Shown here piece by piece: positions 19,031 through 31,024 of a stretch of 64,000 nucleotides of DNA. The position numbers were made by a program, and so were the translations under genes. Numbering within the stretch: the stretch's first letter is position 1; each line of letters begins with the position of its first letter. The DNA is from Ceratothoa steindachneri (Eukaryota; Arthropoda; Malacostraca; Isopoda; Cymothoidae), in NCBI GenBank assembly GCA_963969495.1, contig OZ018321.1, positions 128,084,937-128,148,936 on the forward strand, in the 5' to 3' direction. The notes beneath the pieces were generated by a model. The model saw only the letters and a program-made list of their open reading frames with translations. It made no database searches and was not told where the DNA came from.

Positions 19031-22000
19031 TACCTGCAGTCTCGTCAAAGAAACGTTTGTAAATGTTTCTCAAGCTGCCAAAAGAGGATGTTTCTTGTTT
19101 GTTTAGGCAGAATTGGCAGCTCTTATGAATCTAGCCATTCCATAACGGAGAACGGGAGGAGACTAGCCTCTGAAATTCTTCCCAGTGGTTAGGAGTCAAC
19201 GGCAATTCCATTCAAGGAATATGCTCTCCAAGCCTAGCTCGCAAGAGCTGCGGGGGCCCTCTTCGAAGTGAAGACCCTCACGGGAATGGCCGCACAATTC
19301 CGGGAGCTGTTAGCTGTACAATGTGCTGAAGACGCTCTCGCCTTCAAAGACTTATCGGGGAGGTTGAGCTCACTATGCGTCTTTTTCTCGCTCGACAGGG
19401 AACTTTTTTCGGGTGGAGTGGTTTTGGAGACGAGGGTCCGTCTTTTGGAGTTTCTAGTGTCTCCGATCACCCAGTACAGCCTTGGTTAAGGGCGAAAGAA
19501 ACAAAGTTTTAGGACTCCCCAAAGACGGCCTCATAACCACCTCTGAGGGATTTGCCTCTTGAGACTCTAACGAATCGGTGAAGGCGCATGTCCGTTTCGC
19601 CTTACGGGAAACGGTCAAGCTGGGGGAGGGTGGGTGAGCCCTGGTTTTATCTGGGCACTCTAGCTCTACTAGAGGATTGCTCGGGGTGGGTAGATCCCAC
19701 AGAACGCTTCCGCGTGAACACGGAAACGATCGTGCTCGCAGGCCTGGTGGGGCCAGAAGCAGAAGGTACCTCTTTAATAATGAGGAGTAAAACGTCCTTA
19801 TTGGCTACGGCGCGCCAAGACTAAGTCCTAAGCCCCGCGATAGGAGAGACGATCCGTAGCCTGGAATACCAAGATTTACTTCTCAAAGAGATTCGCGCTA
19901 CTTAGCTTCGATAAAGCAGGGTGCGGCTCTCCGCAATTGAAAAACTTCACCTTACACGATAAGACTTATCGTATGCTGCCTTAGGGCAACTACACGGACT
20001 TAGGGTAAACCCGAATTGGCACGTCTACATGAGCGATTCTTATGGTAGAATGTGTGGCAATACAAGCACATCCACGGCAGTGGCACGAATGTGTTGACGC
20101 AATAGCATTACCAAAATGGCACGCAGCGATTCAGCGAACCTCTTACGGCTTAAAGTGATAAAGAGTGTAGTGTGGGTCTCGAGACACATCCCTCTCCTGG
20201 CACGTTTGACCTTGCTCGCTCCTCGGTCGGCCATTCTTCGGCCTTCTAAGGAGTATTTGATGAGTTTCCTTGCATAATACACCCCTTTCCCAAAATTCAT
20301 GATGGAATGCGGTGTCACTTGCACAAGCGAACCATCGAATGTGCGAGTATAACTTACCATGGACGCCTAGGCAGGGTCCGTCACATTCACCAAAACGGGA
20401 TACCTTTGGTTATCTACCTAGAACTTAACTAATTCCTGATGCTCATGAAGCATGAATCCTTTGGACAACATGCTCCCAAGTGTAGGCCATGAACGGTCTT
20501 TTGCAGTCTCCTTCTTTTCTTATGTTCTTATGTTATCACTATAATCAACACTGCGAAAACGCCTGAAACTGAAAGGCAGAAAGATGCCGAACAGCTTCTC
20601 AATTAGCCACCGCGAGGTCATCGATACTTCTCTTATCTTATTTCCAACTTTAGTCGTTTTTTGGCTGGGTCCTCCCCACCAAGAGCCGGATGTACCATTC
20701 ATGACCTGTTTAATTTCCGAACCGATAGCGGACTCTTCTATCTCCGAAACCTCCGGAAAGAAGGGAACCTCTTTGTCTTCTTATACTTAGTGCCTTTTTT
20801 GTCCTTTAAGAGAAGAGTGCGGTGCATGAATCCGTTTCTGTCGACTCCGTAAAAAAGATCCAGGGTTGGACGAGCCAGCCTCAGCTAGCTGACAAGAGGG
20901 TACCAGCCGGGTGAGGATATTGTTCCTCTCCTCGCGAGTTCTCAAAGGCCCATGCCGCCACAAGAAGATCTTAAACAGGGGAGGACTTTGGCTTATGGTC
21001 ATCTCTAAGCGAGCCTTTGTCCACCCTTTTGAAAGACCTTGCCATCTGAGAAGGTGCACCTCGGGTACAATTTTTACCACTGAAGTGGCCTCCAAGTTGT
21101 CATGTCTCCTAAGGTCTCAGCGGTCCCAACTAGAGATTCTCCATGCCAATGACTTTTAACGAAGTTCATTAGGGCCAGCAAGCCAGCTTCTCTCGGGAAA
21201 GAAAGAGGGCAGGCACACCGGCTCCAAACCATGTCAAAACACATTGATCAGTGACAGTGGCAGGCACGGCCTGAGGGAGCCAACAACCATAATTCTTCTA
21301 AGGGGATTCCACCTATCTAACTGCTGGTACTAAAGTGGAGTCGTCCGAGGGCGACTCCAAAGAATATAGTGAGGGGTAAATCACCTAACCCATAGACATA
21401 AGAAAGGAGTATAAACCATTCTAACCTCTTGAAGAAGGTATGAGGAGCCGTTGAGAGAGCACAGTGGTTGTGGGATGGAGGGGAGTCATTTCCTCTTCAT
21501 AGGCGGAGGTGCCTAAAGGCGAATCCAAAGATCAGAGTTGAGCTGGCTAGTCTTACCTCGCCAAACCCAACATCAAGGTTGAGTGAGCTCTCGCTGTTTG
21601 TTACATAATCTGAAATTTTTACAAAATTTTCAACACATGAAAATACCAAAATTTGTGACCACTAAAAAAAGGGTGTGGTGGGCTATATTTCCCACCCAAC
21701 CGCTCTCGTCTATCTCATCTCAAATTTTCTGAATTTTCAGGGATCTACCCAGGTTGCATTAATAGTTGGTGCACACCAAGCAAAAGTTGCCCAGTGGCCG
21801 GGTCTCTCTTCAAAGCTAGCAACTCCCAAATAAGCAGCCAGCAAGTCAGGGTGACAAGGAGGACTTTCTAAATAGGTCCTATTAATCGTCTACAGGTAGG
21901 CCAAGATCTGTAGATCTGTTGTGGCAGACCCAGAAACGGAACAAGAGATATATAGTTGGTTTGGCACAAAAACCCCACTAAAACTGCCAGAAATAAGCAA

Positions 22001-22500
22001 TACAGCCTTATGCACACAAGAATGGGCACAGGAATCGAGTCAGCGCATTACACCCAGAGAAGGGGTTATTGGGGCAAAACTGATCTTTCCATTAATCGCA
22101 TCCAATGCATAGGATCCATCATGTCTTGGTCTTTTGAGATCTACAGGCGTTAAGGGCATTGTTTAAAGAGGTTCTAAAGCCTTTCTCCTGACACGGCAGT
22201 AGGTAGCTGGTCAGGTTCTCAAGCCTAGTCAGAGGGTTGAAGAGATAGTGGTATATAAAAGGGAATGCTGAGAGGAAACGATGAGGAAGAACAACAACCT
22301 CAGACGTACCCGTTAGAGTGTTCAATTCAACCCAGTGACGGGGTGTCCCTAATTTGCACTCAGGCTGGGATGACGTGCAGCTCCTCTAGGTACCATGTAT
22401 GGCAGACTACTCTCTCTGTGGTGAGGAAGAAGAGGACAGTTGGTAGAGAGAGGCAGAAAGTGGATGTTAGTGGAAAAAGGAGGAGAGGATAAGGCGAGGA
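19031..22500. other. GC-richer unclassified module
   Basis: Composition shifts to near-balanced GC over about 3.4 kb between AT-rich flanks. Several stop-poor stretches exist on both strands, e.g. plus 19268-19489 with KTLTGMAAQFRELLAVQ and SGRLSSLCVFFSL, which looks protein-like and could be a gag-type helical region. The right part (21600-21760) is AT-richer, with GGTGGGCTATATTTCCCACC, a short inverted pair. I could not assign a family; a tyrosine-recombinase retrotransposon, an unfamiliar DNA element or an old integrated viral segment all remain possible. Confidence 0.45.
20040..21170 (-). pseudogene. Unknown protein, long minus frame with few stops
   Basis: One minus frame runs about 350 codons (21095 to 20040) with only five stops: two at ~20786-20780, one at ~20519, and two TAGs near 20430 and 20370. 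Recognisable-looking stretches are VVKIVPEVHLLRWQGLSKGW, EVSEIEESAIGSEIKQV, HSIMNFGKGVYYARKLIKYS and RRMADRGASKVKRARRG. Upstream of 21095 the apparent coding moves to a neighbouring frame (LLALMNFVKSHWHGES). The mix of hydrophobic and charged segments is more protein-like than its complement, but I recognise no motif and do not assign a function. Conversely, parts of the plus strand are also open, so the coding strand is not certain. Confidence 0.4.
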
Positions 22501-23858
<1,358 letters not shown>

Positions 23859-23859
23859 T

Positions 23860-24555
23860 TTAACAGACGAGGTTAAAGCACTGAGTAGAAGTAGGAAATG
23901 ATAGCTTCCCGGAGACATGGAAATCATTACCAATTGAATTTTCGAAGTTATCTACAATTCAAATACTATAGAAAGATTAAGGATAATTTACTATACATTC
24001 TTAAAATTACTGTTATTATAAACTTGTTATAGTTCATTTAATTTGTTAGTATATTATATTTCACTACACATTAAATTTACGGTAGCTTTTTATGCTTAGT
24101 AAGTCTGTTTGTTGTATTTTGCTAATATAATTTTACATTAAATCGATTAAAATTTGATTTATTATTACTGTATAAATTTATAATTTTTGCTTATTTTATT
24201 TACTACATTATTTATTTTCACTAAATTAGTTTAGTTACACTTTAATTGTTCATTATTACTTTACGTTAAAACTAGATTTTCTGTCACTATCTATAATTTA
24301 CTAATTATTCACTTTTGCTTTATTTGTACTTATTTTATTTACTTTATTATTTTCACTATATTAATTTTCAATGAATTAGATTTATTTCACTAAATATGAT
24401 TAGTTAAATTGCTGACTATTATTATTCACTTTGATTGCTCTCTTTTCGTATTCACTATTTAACTTCCGATGTTTTTTGTCCACTCCGTATAGCTTTAAAT
24501 GTAGTCATGTTTACGTTGTGTACGTCTCTAGGGTTTATGTAACCTAGGGATTTTA
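23860..24555. other. AT-rich stretch with TTCACTTTATT-like words
   Basis: From about 23985 to 24460, TTATTTACTTTATTATTTTCAC-type words recur irregularly, suggesting an old AT-rich minisatellite. It lies just 3' of the LINE ORF1 on the minus strand, where an ORF2 would be expected, but none is seen. Confidence 0.45.
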
Positions 24556-25530
24556 GGAATATGGTCCTTCGTACGTCCATTTGTACTCACCCGCAGCTAG
24601 GCCGATGATGAGTAGTTCCAAGTCGTCTTTGGGGGCCTGGAGGACAGGCGGGAGCCGAAAACACGTAGACCCACGTCTTTCCCGTCGAAAAAGAGGCCTC
24701 TTTCGAGGATTTCCCTTTTCTCGGTGAGGGGGGACCCTTCGTGTTTTCCATCCTCGTCCGAAGTGTATTGTTGTTTCTGCGGCGTTTTTTTCTGGAGTCT
24801 TCTTCTTATTCTTCTTCTTTTTTTTCCTTTGCGCCTTTTATCTCTTCTTCTCCTTCCAAAGGCGTTTGTATTTTCCCTTCTTCTTCTTTTTCAGTTTCCT
24901 TTACCCCATTACTTGAAGGTGCCCTCTTTTGTTCTTCGATGAACTCGAGATTGAAAAGGCCCGCCGAGTCTGGGTTTTCGGGAAACCAAACCTTTTTCTT
25001 ACAACCATTCTTCTCAAGAAGAAGGTTGAGGTGGGATGAGAAGGAACCGGGGTTTGTAAGGTTTGCCAGGTGGGCAACCATGACCATGGCCATGATTTCT
25101 TGCCCTTTCTTAGGCATGACCAACCTCGTAGTGTTTGTTCCTTGTCGGAGTGGTAGTTCTTGCTGTTGTGTCCGCGTACGTGTTTTTTTTCTTCCTTTAT
25201 CCTCTCTTGTTTTTTGCGGAACGCCTCTTTCCGAATTGGGCACCTCATGGCCAAGGCCCTGTGGTCACCCCCACAATTTATACACTTTTGCACCCCTTCC
25301 CTGCACTCTTTCCACCCGTGCCCGGTTTTGGCGCAGTTGGAGCATACAGGGTCGGCGGTTGTGCAGTCTTTTGTAGCGTGTTTTTCGACTGCATAGCACT
25401 TGAAGCAGCAGTCGATTTGTATGTATTCTTTTTTTCAATTTGTTCAGAGCTGACTTTCAGGTAAAAGCCGAGCAGTCCATCGTTTTTGGCTCGGACTAGT
25501 TTCGGAAACATGCCATTTTCAACTAATGAT
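24556..25530 (-). pseudogene. Jockey-type LINE ORF1 (gag-like, three CCHC knuckles), frameshifted
   Basis: Minus-strand gag-like protein of a non-LTR retrotransposon that binds RNA. N-terminal remnant: FPKLVRAKNDGLLGFYLKVS. It is followed by three zinc knuckles: CFKCYAVEKHATKDC, CSNCAKTGHGWKEC and CINCGGDHRALAMRC. Next come a basic region (FRKKQERIKEEKK), then PKKGQEIMAMVMVAHLANL, an acidic low-complexity tail, and a C-terminus APKDDLELLIIGLAAGEYKW ending at a TAA near 24556. Frame changes occur at the A7 run near 25430 (before knuckle 1) and between the basic region and the next segment. No ORF2 follows, so the copy is truncated or separated. The LINE at 57575-61271 has the same knuckle spacing. 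Confidence 0.8.
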
Positions 25531-26631
25531 GAAGACGCTAGACAAGGAGCACAGTATATAAGGTATGACACATCCTAAACAAAATGAAAGAGCAGGAAAC
25601 AATCTGCCAAAAAAATACTCGAATTCAGTTTTTTTGTATCTGATTGGAGATTAAAGATAAGTTGAGCTTTCGCCTTTCTTAAAGCATCTTGGTGTTTACC
25701 CTTGGTTTTGCCTCCTTTACCAGTGAGGTAGATCATTGCTGGTCGTGAGCAGTGAAGAATGAAATTGATTTGATTTTTGTTCTTTGGTGTTTTTATAGGT
25801 TAAAGTCGGAGTACCATGTTCCTTTAGCAGAAAAGGTGAAGTACTCTCTCGGAACTGGTGCGTTGGGTGTTAAGTTTGGGGCCCATCTCTTTAATGAGAA
25901 GAGCCTCCAGAATCCTTAGGTGGCGAAGGTCAGGGTTTCTTCTGAGTATGGTAGTGTCTTCGACCAGAGTTGCTCTTGTAATTTGTGCGTTATGCTTTTC
26001 TTTGTAATGTGCTTTTATTCCTCCTTCTTGCAAATGCATCATTAGGCGCTGGCTGATGGTAGTAGTGGTTATAACTATATATTGATTATTTGGATGAGGT
26101 TTGCAGTCATCATTGGGGCATTGGAATTTGTATACGAAATTTATAGCCTTTAAGATCGATTGCTTTGGGTGGAGGTTGTTTTTCATAAATAAGTTCCTTA
26201 CATTAGTGTTTTTATAATAAATTCGTAAGCATAACTTGTTATTTTCTTAGTGTTATTTTTATGATATCTTGTAGTATTCTTTCGTCTGTTTTATAAGCAT
26301 CCGTCATTTGATTCTTGTAGTAGAGTGGTATTAGTTTACTTTTTCTCTTCCCTCCTTTACCTCAAACTTGGAGTTAAGAATTTTCTTTTGTAATTTGTCG
26401 AATTCTCTGTTTGAGTAGCCATTATTAATCTGGATCCGTTTTGATCTTCGAAATTCTTCATCCGGTGCGGTCCACGTTAAGCAGTTCTTGATGGCTCTTC
26501 TTATGTATGAGCTCATTACCGATTTAATATAGTTCTCGGTGCACTCACTTTTGGCGTTAAGGCATCGACCAAAGTCTGTCCTTTTTCGATAGACAGTGGT
26601 GGTATATCTTCCGTCGTTGTTTTCTTTTACG

Positions 26632-26633
<2 letters not shown>
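25531..26633 (-). mobile_element. Penelope-like element copy 4 (connector plus GIY-YIG)
   Basis: On the minus strand: VYRKRTDFGRCLNAKSECTE and YIRRAIKNCLTWT (RT thumb/connector), NNGYSNREFDKLQKKIL, a stop-rich segment with KNTNVRNLFMKNN, then the endonuclease VYKFQCPNDDCKPHPNNQY-IVITTTTISQRLMMHLQEG and ATLVEDTTILRRNPDLRHLR, ending HLFC with a stop at about 25824. The YIG motif is changed to YIV. Upstream RT is cut off at the (AT)n at 26634. The right-to-left 3' flank to about 25531 is the presumed 3' UTR. Confidence 0.82.

Positions 26634-26680
<47 letters not shown>
26634..26680. repeat. (AT)n tract between PLE-4 and PLE-5
   Basis: 47 bp AT tract separating the truncated 5' side of PLE-4 from the 3' end of PLE-5. 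Confidence 0.95.
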
Positions 26681-26683
<3 letters not shown>

Positions 26684-26705
26684 GAATTAAACCACATTCT
26701 CCGAA

Positions 26706-26757
26706 GACAATTTATTTCAGAACAGTTTCGGTGTATCTCACACCCTTTTTCAACTGA
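26706..26757 (-). ncRNA. Degenerate hammerhead-like core in PLE-5 3' UTR
   Basis: Minus strand: CAG, then TTGAAAA (consensus CTGANGA with two changes), a strong stem II GGTGT-GAGAT-ACACC, then GAAA, a short CTGT stem III, T and CTG pairing with CAG. Order and pairing fit a type I hammerhead, but C3 and G8 are substituted, so catalysis is doubtful. Confidence 0.4.
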
Positions 26758-26837
26758 CATTGCGTAGAAAATATAAGAGAAGTGCATATAAGCATAACAC
26801 AAGATCTCCTCTTTTTTCCCCAATCCCCTACTTGTGG

Positions 26838-27981
26838 CTAATCTGGGGGAGGGGGGGGGTTAGGCCTAAACATATTGAAGGGCTGACATTTAACTATTTG
26901 GTTTATATGCTTTCTTATTACAGGATTAAAAGAAAATTGACCCTCAGATAGATTTAAATTAGGAACTGACGATATCAAGCTCGATTTTACGATTCTTCTC
27001 TTAACATAGTTAGCCGATTTAAATACCATTTTACTTCCATTGAAATCGATCGTATGATTCTTGTCTCTCACATGGCAAAAAATTCCACTACTTTCGCTAC
27101 ACACTCTAATATCTCTTTTGTGTTCGTACAATCTCTTGTCTAGATTTCTCCCCGTTTCCCCTATATAAACTTTATGGCAATCGTTGCATGGTATTGCATA
27201 TACTCCTATGTTATGATGTTCTTTGGGTTTCCTGGCCATCATCAATTGGTTTAAGGAATTAAAATATTTAAAGGCTAGATTAATACCCGCTTTTCCAAAT
27301 ATGTCCTTCAAACTATTTAATTTATTATTAAATGGCAATGTTATACATTTGTTGAAGTCGTTAGTGCGGGAAGGCTTATTACCATAGAATGTTTTCCTAG
27401 CTGCAAAATGGGCAGACGATATGAACCAATCGAGGTAATACAAATTAGAAAAAATGGTCCTGATAATGACAATTTCTTCATCTAAATAGGAAGGATGACA
27501 TATTTTGTATGCTCTAAGGAAAAGGTTAGAAATTACCGATTTTTTAACAGTATTATCGTGAAACGAAAAATAATGTATATAGGCATTCAAGTGGGTTGGT
27601 TTCCTATACACGTCAAGTTTTAATTCATGGTGATCTTTATTAATGAGGACATCTAAAAAGGGTAATCTATTATCATATTCCCATTCATATTTAAATTTGA
27701 TGGAGACATGCAAATTATTCAAATTATTAAAAAAGGTATCAAAATCATGGCCATTAGGCCATACAGAAAATACATCATCAATGTACCTTAACCATATAAA
27801 GTTAGGGAGAGAAATTGTGGGAAGGAGTTCAGTCTCAAAATATTCCATAAAAAGACATGCCAATATCGGAGATAAAGTATTTCCCATGCTAAGGCCAAAT
27901 ATTTGTCTATAAAACTCATTATTTACTTGAAACACATTGTCAGAGAGACATATTTCAACTAAATCGATAAATTTACTCGTA
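26838..27981 (-). CDS. PLE reverse transcriptase with GIY-YIG endonuclease, 5' truncated
   Basis: An open minus frame enters at about 27981 (TSKFIDLVEICLSDN) and stays open to the stop before 26838. The first internal methionine gives 365 residues. In order it has RT motif B GLSMGNTLSPILACLF (residues ~14-29), motif C WLRYIDDVFSVWP (~47-59), DNRLPFLDVLI, thumb YRKPTHLNAYIHYFS, connector ARKTFYGNK and ITLPFN, then a GIY-YIG domain: IGVYAIPCNDCHKVYIGETG then RNLDKRLYEHKRDIR. The CNDC pair inside the endonuclease matches PLEs of the GIY-YIG-bearing clades. It would prime reverse transcription at nicked chromosomal DNA in the nucleus. Motif A and the N-terminal RT are missing, so it is not autonomous. 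A polyproline tail (NPPPPPD) closes it. This is the best-preserved coding region in the window. Confidence 0.9.
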
Positions 27982-27984
27982 GAA

Positions 27985-28024
27985 ATGGCCTTAGCATGGG
28001 AAATAGTTTATCCCCGATATTGGG
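27985..28024 (+). repeat. Inverted fragment of PLE RT motif B
   Basis: On the plus strand, GGCCTTAGCATGGGAAATAG then TTTATCCCCGATATTGG encodes GLSMGNSLSPIL, an inverted near-copy of 27858-27899 on the minus strand. The similarity stops at 28024. Together they form ~40-bp arms around an 85-bp spacer. Confidence 0.88.
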
Positions 28025-28556
28025 GGGAGGCAGTAACGTCCACTCCAGGGGAGAGTATTTCGGCAAACCCGAAAACGAGGGGCGAACGAGGAGGGCTTCG
28101 AAACGAGTTGATGAGAGAAGTCGGAAAAATCACTCGGTAGCGATCGTTAAATGGAATTACCTCACTGGCTGGGGCTAATTCCAATACACAAATAGTTCAG
28201 CTGTCACTTTGCTTTGTTGTTAGAACATGACTTGGAACTAGGGGAATCTTCTTGGGTCCAGGCGAGACTTCTCAACTCTTTGTCTGTCTCATGGGACAGA
28301 CTATATACGTCTGAGGCTCTCCCCGCGGGGGGGGGGATAGTGGGAAACAGCTCTACTCTCGAATGTCCTCGAATCTTCTTGCCGAGGATATTCTAACCCG
28401 TGTAAAGATGGACCGTGGTGGACGCGGTTCGAGGCTACCCCTTGTTGAAAGGGTAGGGGGGGAAGGGGGTAGGCTTACCAATTTAAGCCTAACAGAATCT
28501 TCTCGAGCACATAGAACTTCCGTGCTGGAAATGAAATTCCACGTGGAATTCCTCCA
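28025..28556. other. Unclassified GC-richer stretch
   Basis: No family recognised. It holds G runs near 28330 and the palindrome-like CTCGAATGTCCTCGAATCTT region. It lies between two PLE-derived pieces. Confidence 0.35.
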
Positions 28557-28745
28557 CACATTGATTTTGTATTTACATTATTTTATTTCTCTTCCTCTCT
28601 TCTTGTCCCTCTTCCCTTCGTTTCAATTTATTTCTCGTGTCTCTCCTAATCTCCCTCTTCAGACTATCGCTTTATCCGTTAATCGTTTTCACCCTTTTTG
28701 TCCTGTTCTTGAATCTTTCTTGCCTCTCGGTTTGACCATGGTACC
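28557..28745 (+). mobile_element. PLE-1-type 3' UTR fragment
   Basis: Matches the PLE-1 right arm (about 8908-9090) almost base for base, e.g. TTTATTTCTCTTCCTCTC, CTCGTGTCTCTCCTAATCTC and TTGCCTCTCGGTTTGACC. It ends next to the (AT)n at 28750, as other PLE ends do. Confidence 0.85.
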
Positions 28746-28749
28746 TGTT

Positions 28750-28768
28750 ATATATATATATATATATA
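28750..28768. repeat. (TA)n tract, left half of the mariner target
   Basis: About 19 bp TA tract that continues at 30018 after the mariner element. Confidence 0.9.
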
Positions 28769-30017
28769 CGAGGGGCGGTCAATAAGTTTTGCGGTAGGGC
28801 AAAACAGAGGAAGGGGAATGGCTGTTTATGAGGGTGTTAGGACAAGTTATGACAAGTCAGGACGTGCAGCCGCACGCTCCTGCCTCGTCTATTTAAGAAG
28901 CAGTAGCTGATCGCAGATCGTCAGTCACAAATTTTTCAACAATGGAGAAGGTTGAGAACCGCGCAGTGATGAAATTTTTTACCAAGGAAGGCAAGAATGC
29001 AAAAGAGATCCATGAACACATGGTTGCAGTGTACACCGACACCACCCCTTCATATGAAACCATTGATCGCTGGAATAAGGAGTTCCGCCATGATCGTGAG
29101 TCCCTTGAAGATGACCCCCATCCAGGACGCCCGTCAGACGTGACCAACGAGGACAATGTGGCTCGTGTGGAGAGTAATTCTCGAAAATCGACGGGTGAAG
29201 GTTGAAGAAATCGAGCGAGAACTTGGAATATCACATGGAAGTGGTATCAACATGATCCACGATAATTTGGCCTCACGCCCCATGATCGACTTCAACGTCG
29301 TCAAAGTTCGGAGGAGTTGCTGCTTCTCTACAACCAAGATCCGGCGGGATTCGAGTCACCAATAGTGACAGGTGATGAAACGTGGGTCCATCACTGGGAT
29401 CCCGAGACCAAGCTCGAAAGCAAGGCCTGGAAGCACAGGGGCTCTCCGACCCCCATCAAGTTCCGGACCCAACCCTCAGCCGGGAAGATCATTGCCACCA
29501 TCTTCTGGGATTCTGAAGGAGTGTTGATTATGGACTATGCGCCTCGTGGAAGGACCATCACAGGCCAATACTACACCGAAAAACTGGCTGGGTTGAAAAA
29601 GTGCATCCGCCAGAAGCGGCGCGGCAAGTTGAGACGCGGTGTCCTGCTCCTCCACGACAATGCTTCTGTCCAGAAGGCCAGAGTTGCATAAGCTGCCCTG
29701 CACGAGTGCGGATTCGAGGAGCTCAACCATTTCCCCTACAGTCCAGTTCTGGCCCCTAGCGACTACTTTTTATTCCGCCAGCTCAAGGCTGCACTGCGTG
29801 GACGCCAGTTTGGGGACGATTAAGATGTCCAGCTCACCGTCCAGGAGTGGATTGAACAGCAGTCAGAAGATTTCTGGTTGTCGGGAATTCGAAGCCCCAG
29901 GGACAAGTGGCGCAAGTGCATTGAAGTCGAGGGTAGTTATATTGAAAAATAATGAAACACTTTTTCTCAGATCACGTTTCCTTATATCGAATTGAAGAAC
30001 CTATTGATCGCTTCTCG
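28769..30017 (+). mobile_element. Mariner-family transposon inserted in a TA microsatellite
   Basis: 1249 bp, typical for mariner. TIRs: CGAGGGGCGGTCAATAAGTT on the left and (reverse complement) CGAGAAGCGATCAATAGGTT on the right. It is flanked on both sides by TA inside a TA repeat (28767-28768 and 30018-30019). The internal gene is damaged. Confidence 0.93.
28942..29952 (+). pseudogene. Mariner transposase (D,D34D), frameshifted
   Basis: Starts MEKVENRAVMKFFTKEGKNA and keeps the N-terminal helix-turn-helix half to DPHPGRPSDVTNED. A frameshift near 29165 leads to VKVEEIERELGISHGSG. A further shift and probable deletion near 29290 removes the linker around the WVPKxLT-type motif. The catalytic half reads IVTGDETWVHHWDPETK (first D), GVLLLHDNAS (second D) and YSPVLAPSDYFLFRQL (third D), so all three aspartates survive. 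Stops: TAA at 29689-29691 and TAA at 29821-29823. It ends GSYIEK then TAA. Without restoration of frame it cannot make a full protein. Confidence 0.92.
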
Positions 30018-30027
30018 TATATATACA

Positions 30028-30109
<82 letters not shown>
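30018..30109. repeat. (AT)n microsatellite, right half of the mariner target
   Basis: About 90 bp AT with an ACATATATGT interruption near its left end. Confidence 0.95.
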
Positions 30110-30112
<3 letters not shown>

Positions 30113-30599
30113 TTAGCCGAGTTTTGACCTAGGAGAGGAGGATATAACAGGAAATGAGTAGAGGTAATTAGGTTAGAGAGAATTAGGAAAGTTTAGTTAC
30201 ATGTTTAGAGGAAATTTGCATTTTTGCTATAAGCGCAATTTTTATATATTTGGCTACATATACGTTTTATCTTAAAAGTGAAAGTTGGATACTGAACACA
30301 GAATGCTTGAAGACGCTAGGGAGAACTCAGAGAAGCCTGGTATGATACACATTAGGGAAAACCAGCCTAGAACGTAAAAGAAATACATGCATAAAAACTC
30401 AAATATGAGTGTTCTTAATTTCTTGTTTAATAATTGTAGAATCTCATAGGTAAGAACACCAAATCCGATTTGCAAACCAAGTTAAAATCATCATTATGCA
30501 CAACACCAAGTTAAAATCATCATCAGGCAAAACACTGCAAATGCTTTTAGAGGATGCCAAACAAAAGATGTTAACTACTACTTTCTAACGTTAGTGTAT
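30110..30599. other. Unclassified AT-rich stretch
   Basis: No gene or element recognised. ACACCAAGTTAAAATCATCA is repeated at about 30475 and 30505. Confidence 0.35.
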
Positions 30600-30840
30600 C
30601 ATGCTTTTTTTCTTTTTTTTACAGGCTGTTTCTGTTTTGTTTTTAACTATTTCAACTCTATGGTACACACTTATCTACATGTGTACCATTTATATATAGT
30701 TTTACATGATTTAAAAAAAAAAATTTCTATTCTACTGTACACATTTATCTACATGTGTACCATCTGGCCTTTCTTTACATGCCTTTTTTAACTATTTCAC
30801 TTCTACGGTACACACTTATCTACATGAGTACCATTGACAT
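30600..30840. repeat. Three tandem ~72-bp units, each with a hairpin
   Basis: GGTACACACTTATCTACATG followed by TGTACC occurs at 30662-30687, in variant form at 30737-30761 and again at 30807-30832. Each pairs GGTACACA with TGTGTACC (one mismatch in the third). The preceding TTTTTAACTATTTCA segment is repeated too. Confidence 0.88.
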
Positions 30841-31024
30841 GCAGGTTCAGCTATCCCTCAAATACACGAAGACGCTTCTTCGAACAATGGGGAGGGGATA
30901 GGACAGTACTCTCTTCTCCCGCATGCTTCGCCTGCTAATGAGCTTTTTATTGCTTATTTCATTTTATTCCCAACTTCTTATTTTATATGACATTTTCTTC
31001 TATGCTCCTACTACCTTATATTTA

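Larger units (their letters stand above)
26681..27984 (-). mobile_element. Penelope-like element copy 5
   Basis: The 3' UTR (26681-26837) with a hammerhead-like core is followed, going upstream on the minus strand, by an uninterrupted RT-endonuclease frame. The 5' side is cut at about 27984, where an inverted piece of the same RT begins. The outer 3' end touches the (AT)n at 26634-26680. Confidence 0.88.

Noticed and set aside
24741..25376. 211-codon plus-strand frame
   Set aside because: It is the complement of the LINE ORF1 whose zinc knuckles are clear on the minus strand; the plus translation is a Phe/Ser-rich mirror.
25493..25525. Hammerhead-like string TAG-TTGAAAA-GG...CC-GAAAC on the minus strand
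   Set aside because: It lies at the start of the LINE ORF1 coding remnant, stem II has only two pairs and stem I does not close; probably coincidence.
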